Positions 5,035-8,606 of a stretch of 8,606 bases of DNA are shown one piece after another. The position numbers were made by a program, and so were the translations under genes. The stretch is taken from positions 1 through 8,606 of the forward strand of contig JACVCQ010000072.1 in assembly GCA_016741945.1 (NCBI GenBank), given 5' to 3'. The notes under the pieces were generated by a model. It was not told where the DNA came from, ran no database searches, and saw nothing but the letters and a program-made list of their open reading frames with translations. How positions within the stretch are numbered: the stretch's first letter is position 1; every line of letters starts with the position of its first letter. The stretch is from Chitinophagaceae bacterium. Lineage in GTDB: Bacteria; Bacteroidota; Bacteroidia; Chitinophagales; Chitinophagaceae.

Positions 5035-6437
5035 TATGACAATTTTGTCTGGTAATGCATTTCGGGTATTACTACCTCTTGAAATCCTTTTCTTACTAAG
5101 CGACAAGCAAAATCTTGCTGTACATCATATTCTCCGTGAACAAGAAACAGCGTTTTTACTTCTTTCGAGTTTTGACAAGCTAGAAACTGGCAAAGATCAT
5201 CATAATCGCCATGTGCACTCATGCTACGCATTTGTCCGACTTCCGCTTTCACCTCATACATTTCTCCGAAAATTTTTACTTGTTCAGCGCCGTTCGCTAA
5301 TCGACCTCCTAAAGAACGTGGCTCACAATATCCTACCAGTAGAATGGTATTTTTTTCATCACTGATATTATTCATGATATGATGCTTCACCCTGCCGGCA
5401 TCAGCCATTCCACTAGCTGATATGATGACACAAGGTTGTGGCAACACATTCAGGTACTTACTTTCATCTACTGTTTTTATAAACTTCAATCCCGGAAAAT
5501 CAAATGGATCCTCATCTTTTTCCATCACTTTTCTGATGCGCTTATTAAAGTATTGAGGATAAGCTTTCAGCATTTCTGTTGCTTCTCTACTGAGTGGGCT
5601 GTCCACATAAATAGGAACATTCGGTAATCGATTTTCAATATCCAATTGATTCAATGCATACAATAACTCCTGCGTTCGTCCCACACTGAACGCTGGTATG
5701 ATGAGTTTTCCTTTTTTCTGTATACAAGTTTTATCGATCCAATCATATAGAGTATCGGGAGTGCCATGTACTTCATCATGCAATTTATTTCCGTAGGTAC
5801 TCTCCAGAATGATATAATCGGCTTGAGGAAATACAGATGGCGAACGAAGAATGGCATCATTGTATCTTCCTACATCACCACTGAAAGTTAGTTGTCTGGT
5901 GACACCATTTTCTGCTATTCGCAAATGCACTGCGGCGCTTCCGATGATATGTCCTGCATCTGTAAATAATAAATCTACTCCTTTGCTAATGGTGGTCCAT
6001 TCATCATAATTCACCTCCACAAAAAGTTCTAAAGCTTTTGCTGCGTCTTCCAAATCGTACAAAGGTTCATAAGGAGGTAGGCCTTGTTTTGCTCTTCTTT
6101 TGTTAATGAATTTAGTATCATCTCTTTGTATTACTGCTGAGTCTTCTAAAAGAATAGCACCTAGCTCTTTGGTAGCAGGTGTTGCATAAATTTTTCCTTC
6201 GAACCCTTCCTTTACCAGTTTAGGAATCAAACCAGAATGGTCAATGTGTGCATGGGATAATACTAGTATGTCTATTGAATGGGCATCAAACCCAAATTTA
6301 GCATTGAGCTCATCTGTTTCTTTACCCATACCCTGAAACAGACCGCAGTCTAATAGAATTTTTGTACCGTCATCTAATGTAAGTAGGTGTTTAGAACCTG
6401 TTACCGTTCTTGCTGCTCCATGAAATGCTATTTTCAT
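5034..6437 (-). CDS. Beta-CASP metallo-beta-lactamase, probable RNase
   Basis: A 467-aa soluble protein of the MBL-fold beta-CASP family with RMMBL C-terminus, related to Thermus TTHA0252 and the CPSF73/Int11 endonucleases. The expected activity is zinc-dependent RNA cleavage. MBL motifs: HAHIDH at residues 62-67 (metal ligands H62, H64, D66, H67), His163 in AGHIIGSA, Asp188 in FSGDVGR, and the C-terminal SAHGD with His409 (a His here is the RNA-type motif C). Beta-CASP features: LESTYG (211-216), PAFSVGRTQELL (248-259) and SASGMADAGR (340-349). The substrate cannot be told from sequence. The stretch GYCEPRSLGGRL, where motif B would be expected, has no His, as I read it. The start ATG at 6437 lies 9 bp after the DUF4442 gene's stop. 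Its own stop overlaps the galK start by a base, so the three genes look like one operon. Confidence 0.92.
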   Translation of the reverse strand: MKIAFHGAARTVTGSKHLLTLDDGTKILLDCGLFQGMGKETDELNAKFGFDAHSIDILVLSHAHIDHSGLIPKLVKEGFEGKIYATPATKELGAILLEDSAVIQRDDTKFINKRRAKQGLPPYEPLYDLEDAAKALELFVEVNYDEWTTISKGVDLLFTDAGHIIGSAAVHLRIAENGVTRQLTFSGDVGRYNDAILRSPSVFPQADYIILESTYGNKLHDEVHGTPDTLYDWIDKTCIQKKGKLIIPAFSVGRTQELLYALNQLDIENRLPNVPIYVDSPLSREATEMLKAYPQYFNKRIRKVMEKDEDPFDFPGLKFIKTVDESKYLNVLPQPCVIISASGMADAGRVKHHIMNNISDEKNTILLVGYCEPRSLGGRLANGAEQVKIFGEMYEVKAEVGQMRSMSAHGDYDDLCQFLACQNSKEVKTLFLVHGEYDVQQDFACRLVRKGFQEVVIPEMHYQTKLS

Positions 6438-6446
6438 ACAATTCTT

Positions 6447-6941
6447 TTATTGCGTTGTATATTTTGCTTTGAATGTCCAAGTCACCCGAAATTCTGCTAC
6501 CACTTCTTGTTGTTCATTGGTTCCGGTAGAATGACAAATAACCGTTTGTGCATTTCCTGTTTGTATAGCCTTTTCAACTGCCTCTTCTATCATTACACCA
6601 TCTTTACAAGTAAAGGATATAAACCCTGTTGCTTTTTTTGTGAAGCTTCCTTCTACTTTCAAGACCAGCATACTCACAGTAGGTTTTCTATGATAGATCT
6701 GTGCAAAACCTAAAATGCCGGTACTCATTTCCGCCGCCATCGATTGTACAGCAAAATACATAGAGCGGAAAGGGTTTTGTGAAAACCAACTATAACGAAC
6801 TCCGATCACAGATTGATGTTGATCGAATGATCTGATTTTTAATCCGGAGAAAAAGGCAGAGGGCAATCGTTGTAATAAAAAGAAACGAAACTTAAGCGGA
6901 TTGGAAATCTGCTTCCGGAATGATTCAAAAGATGGATTCAT
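6447..6941 (-). CDS. DUF4442 hotdog-fold protein
   Basis: A 164-aa protein resembling the DUF4442 family, a hotdog-fold group related to acyl-CoA thioesterases. Seen: an N-terminal segment of about 45 residues (NPLKFRFFLLQRLPSAFFSGLK region), then VRYSWFSQNPFRSMYFAVQSMAAEMSTG at 48-75. That matches the hotdog helix pattern 'N.f.sm.f...q...aE...g'. A beta-rich C-terminal half follows, with paired strands ending EVVAEFRVTWTFKAKY. There is no signal peptide or membrane helix. Glu71 in the central helix sits where thioesterases of this fold often have an acidic catalytic residue, but activity and substrate are unproven. It heads the presumed DUF4442 / RNase / galK operon, 9 bp before the RNase start and 71 bp after mlaE. 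Family assignment is from recalled pattern, not a search. Confidence 0.72.
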   Translation of the reverse strand: MNPSFESFRKQISNPLKFRFFLLQRLPSAFFSGLKIRSFDQHQSVIGVRYSWFSQNPFRSMYFAVQSMAAEMSTGILGFAQIYHRKPTVSMLVLKVEGSFTKKATGFISFTCKDGVMIEEAVEKAIQTGNAQTVICHSTGTNEQQEVVAEFRVTWTFKAKYTTQ

Positions 6942-6953
6942 ACAGCAAATACT

Positions 6954-6971
6954 TGTACCATAAATGTACCA
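6954..6971. repeat. TGTACCA direct repeat before DUF4442 gene
   Basis: TGTACCA occurs at 6954-6960 and 6965-6971, with an 11-bp period, about one helical turn. It sits 13-30 bp upstream of the DUF4442 start, in the 71-bp gap after mlaE. On the minus strand the overlapping TACATTTA (6968-6961) is one base off the -7 consensus, and a TTTG lies 22 bp further upstream (6994-6991). It could therefore be a promoter with an operator, but this is weak. Confidence 0.35.
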
Positions 6972-7012
6972 AGAGCTGTTGGATTGACGCCAAAAAGAAT
7001 TTTAATTTCTCA

Positions 7013-7750
7013 TTATAAAAGCAAAGATGCCAGCAAGTAGTCTGCACAAAGAATCAAAATACAGCTTACCACAACTGCACTGGTACTGGCCCGACCAATT
7101 TCCAGAGCCCCTCCTTTTACATTATAACCATAATAAGCTGAGATGCTGCTTACAATAAAAGCAAATGTGTAAGACTTATACAATGCAAAATTGATATTAT
7201 ACAAGTTGAGATTTTGTCTTAATCCAATATCAAAAATATCAGGTGCCAAGATACCGGTAAGATTTCCTGCAGTTCTTCCTCCCCAAATACCTAATACTGC
7301 TGAAATAGTGATCAAGCAAGGAATGACCAATAAAGAGCCGAGTATTTTAGGCATTACGAGATAACTTTTGGTATTGATACCCATGATCTCCAATGCATCT
7401 ATCTGTTCACTGATACGCATATTGCCCAACTCGCTTGCTATCTTACTCCCTACGACACCTGCTAATACAATACTCACAACGGTTGGCGACAGTTCAAGTA
7501 TCATACTATCTCTTACGATTTGTGCGATAGTTGCTTGAGGAACCAATGGACTCACCAACTGATAGGCTGTTTGTACTGTAGTTACAGCTCCTAGAAACAA
7601 AGAAATGATCACCACAATGGGCAATGCCCCCAAACCAATTTCCACACACTGATGCATGAACTCTTTCCAATACATACGCCAGTTCTCAGGCTTGGTAAAC
7701 ATGCCTTTTAACATGAGCAGGTACGAACCTAAGTGGGTGAAGAATGACAT
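7013..7750 (-). CDS. MlaE-family ABC transporter permease
   Basis: A 245-aa inner-membrane permease of the MlaE/YrbE (TGD1-like) family. In Mla-type systems this subunit works with an MlaF ATPase and MCE-domain MlaD protein to move phospholipid between membranes. Seen: an amphipathic N-terminus, a first membrane segment around 43-60, the family core ELSPTVVSIVLAGVVGSKIASEL at 86-108 followed by EQIDALEIMGI at 115-125, and PKILGSLLVIPCL at 134-146. A C-terminal stretch, YYGYNVKGGALEIGRASTSAVV at 207-228, is also typical. Length is near the usual 250-260. The start ATG at 7750 gives the expected N-terminus. No mlaF or mlaD follows: the next gene downstream is DUF4442, and upstream is maeB. Partners must be outside the window. 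I leave the symbol blank because a specific Mla assignment needs them. Confidence 0.93.
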   Translation of the reverse strand: MSFFTHLGSYLLMLKGMFTKPENWRMYWKEFMHQCVEIGLGALPIVVIISLFLGAVTTVQTAYQLVSPLVPQATIAQIVRDSMILELSPTVVSIVLAGVVGSKIASELGNMRISEQIDALEIMGINTKSYLVMPKILGSLLVIPCLITISAVLGIWGGRTAGNLTGILAPDIFDIGLRQNLNLYNINFALYKSYTFAFIVSSISAYYGYNVKGGALEIGRASTSAVVVSCILILCADYLLASLLL

Positions 7751-7778
7751 GGTATGGTTTTTTGCTTGCTGTTATTTT

Positions 7779-7813
7779 GTCCATGGACCGTGGTCTATGA
7801 TCTATGGACTATT
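7779..7813. repeat. Tandem 7-bp repeat between maeB and mlaE
   Basis: Five units of a degenerate heptamer lie head to tail: GTCCATG, GACCGTG, GTCTATG, ATCTATG, GACTATT, beginning at 7779. The first ten bases, GTCCATGGAC, are also a perfect palindrome, and GTCCAT at 7779 can pair with ATGGAC at 7804-7809. The array ends 2 bp beyond the maeB stop codon and fills half of the 65-bp gap. I recall similar 'ccatggac/ctatggac' arrays from other Bacteroidota spacers, which suggests a dispersed element. Confidence 0.75.
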
Positions 7814-7815
7814 AG

Positions 7816-8606
7816 CTATTTCTTTCTTTTCTTCAAACGTTTCCACCAACTGCTGCGTTGAACAACATCATTGGTATCCATTCTGCATTTTAGTTGGGCA
7901 TCTACTACGGCTACTAGAGCCATATTAATGATGCTTCTAACCGTACTCCCTAATTGTAATACGTGTACCGGCTTCTTTAATCCCAATAAAATTGGGCCGA
8001 TAGCATCCGCTCCACCTACTTCTTTTAATAAATTATACGCCACATTACCAGCAGTTAAATTGGGGAACATTAATACATTCACATCTTCATCTACTAGTTC
8101 ACTGAAAGGGTAATTATCACGCAGTATTTCTTTGTTAAAAGCCATGCTACCTTGCATCTCACCATCAACGATCAAAGAAGGATTTCTTTGTTTTAGAATT
8201 CGGGTTGCTTCAGCTACCAATTTTGCTTCACCTGAATCACTGCTTCCAAAATTGCTATAACTCAACATGGCAATTCGCGGTGTTAAGTTGAAGTTACGCA
8301 CTTCTTTGGCTACCATCATTGTGATATCTGCAAGCTCCTCTGCTGTTGGATTAAAGTTTACGGTAGTATCGGCCAAGAATAAAGGCCCCTTCTTGGTTAG
8401 CAAGAGATACATGCCTGCAATTTTTTTTACTCCTTCTTCCGTGCCAACAATCTGTAATGCAGGACGAATAGCTTCTGCATAGTTTTTAGTGAGTCCGGCT
8501 AACCTAGCATCAGCATCTGCAGTCGCTACCATCTTGCACCCCAAATGATTGCGTACTTTCCTAATTTTCATACTTGCACTCATCCTGAAGCCTTTGTTTT
8601 GTTTTT
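7816..8606 (-). CDS. maeB: MaeB-type malic enzyme, C-terminal PTA-like domain, 5' end off window
   Basis: The C-terminal part of an NADP-dependent malic enzyme of the large MaeB type (about 750-770 aa), which decarboxylates malate to pyruvate in the cytosol. Visible is the phosphotransacetylase-like domain, known in this family as an acetyl-CoA-sensing regulatory module rather than a working PTA. Motifs: DTTVNFNPTAEELADIT, LSYSNFGSSD (8265-8236), DGEMQG, NLTAGNVAYNLL, and LKKPVHVLQLGSTVRSIINM near the end. The frame stays open through the right edge. The residues before the ATG at 8583 (KQNKGFR) continue the family alignment, so that ATG is internal and the true start lies beyond 8606. The stop is TAG at 7818-7816. 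The tail after VVDAQ is short and basic (WWKRLKKRKK). It precedes mlaE by 65 bp on the same strand. A free-standing Pta is less likely because of the open 5' end. Confidence 0.88.
   Translation of the reverse strand, partial: KQNKGFRMSASMKIRKVRNHLGCKMVATADADARLAGLTKNYAEAIRPALQIVGTEEGVKKIAGMYLLLTKKGPLFLADTTVNFNPTAEELADITMMVAKEVRNFNLTPRIAMLSYSNFGSSDSGEAKLVAEATRILKQRNPSLIVDGEMQGSMAFNKEILRDNYPFSELVDEDVNVLMFPNLTAGNVAYNLLKEVGGADAIGPILLGLKKPVHVLQLGSTVRSIINMALVAVVDAQLKCRMDTNDVVQRSSWWKRLKKRKK

Noticed and set aside
4060..6713. Frames opposite or inside galK, the RNase and DUF4442 genes (for example 5036-5365 plus, 5651-5860 minus)
   Set aside because: They overlap well-supported genes in other frames and show no family motifs; their Cys/Phe/Ser-rich composition is typical of antisense translation.
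1..8606. CRISPR array, insertion sequence or phage genes
   Set aside because: The only direct repeats are 7-8 bp with no unique spacers, and no transposase, integrase or Cas-like protein is visible in any frame.

Overview
The window looks like chromosomal DNA of a Bacteroidota bacterium, most likely in or near Chitinophagaceae. This is an inference from moderately AT-rich DNA, A-rich translation starts with little Shine-Dalgarno sequence, a -33 TTTG / -7 TAnnTTTG promoter in front of the tRNA, and the style of the proteins (a MaeB-type malic enzyme, two small SPII lipoproteins). No phage, transposon or CRISPR signal is visible.

Layout. (1) Positions 1-2023, minus strand: the glycolytic pair gapA then pgk. 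pgk loses its C-terminus at the left edge. The 129-bp spacer between them is full of short repeats and inverted repeats. (2) Positions 2024-2563: divergent intergenic DNA with a candidate gapA promoter, a 19-bp-arm hairpin, a consensus promoter, tRNA-Glu(TTC) and its terminator. (3) Positions 2564-3395, plus strand: two tandem paralogous lipoproteins of unknown function sharing six cysteines outside the lipobox. (4) Positions 3397-3804, minus: a DoxX-like four-helix membrane protein, convergent with the lipoproteins and separated from them by one base. (5) Positions 3868-6941, minus: a tight DUF4442 / beta-CASP metallo-beta-lactamase RNase / galactokinase cluster; the RNase stop and galK start share a base. 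(6) Positions 7013-8606, minus: an MlaE-family lipid-transport permease preceded by the C-terminal part of a MaeB-type malic enzyme whose start lies beyond the right edge.

How the genes fit together. gapA and pgk catalyse consecutive steps of glycolysis, galK feeds galactose into sugar metabolism, and MaeB converts malate to pyruvate, so much of the window is central carbon metabolism. The RNase, DUF4442 protein and MlaE permease are housekeeping-like neighbours without an obvious shared pathway.

The least explained items are the six-cysteine lipoprotein pair and the interleaved inverted repeats between gapA and pgk. Several gene junctions also carry short-period repeats (8-mers, 7-mers) or palindromes that look like genome-wide intergenic elements. 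I do not see a complete undescribed multi-gene system; the lipoprotein pair is the best candidate for something new.
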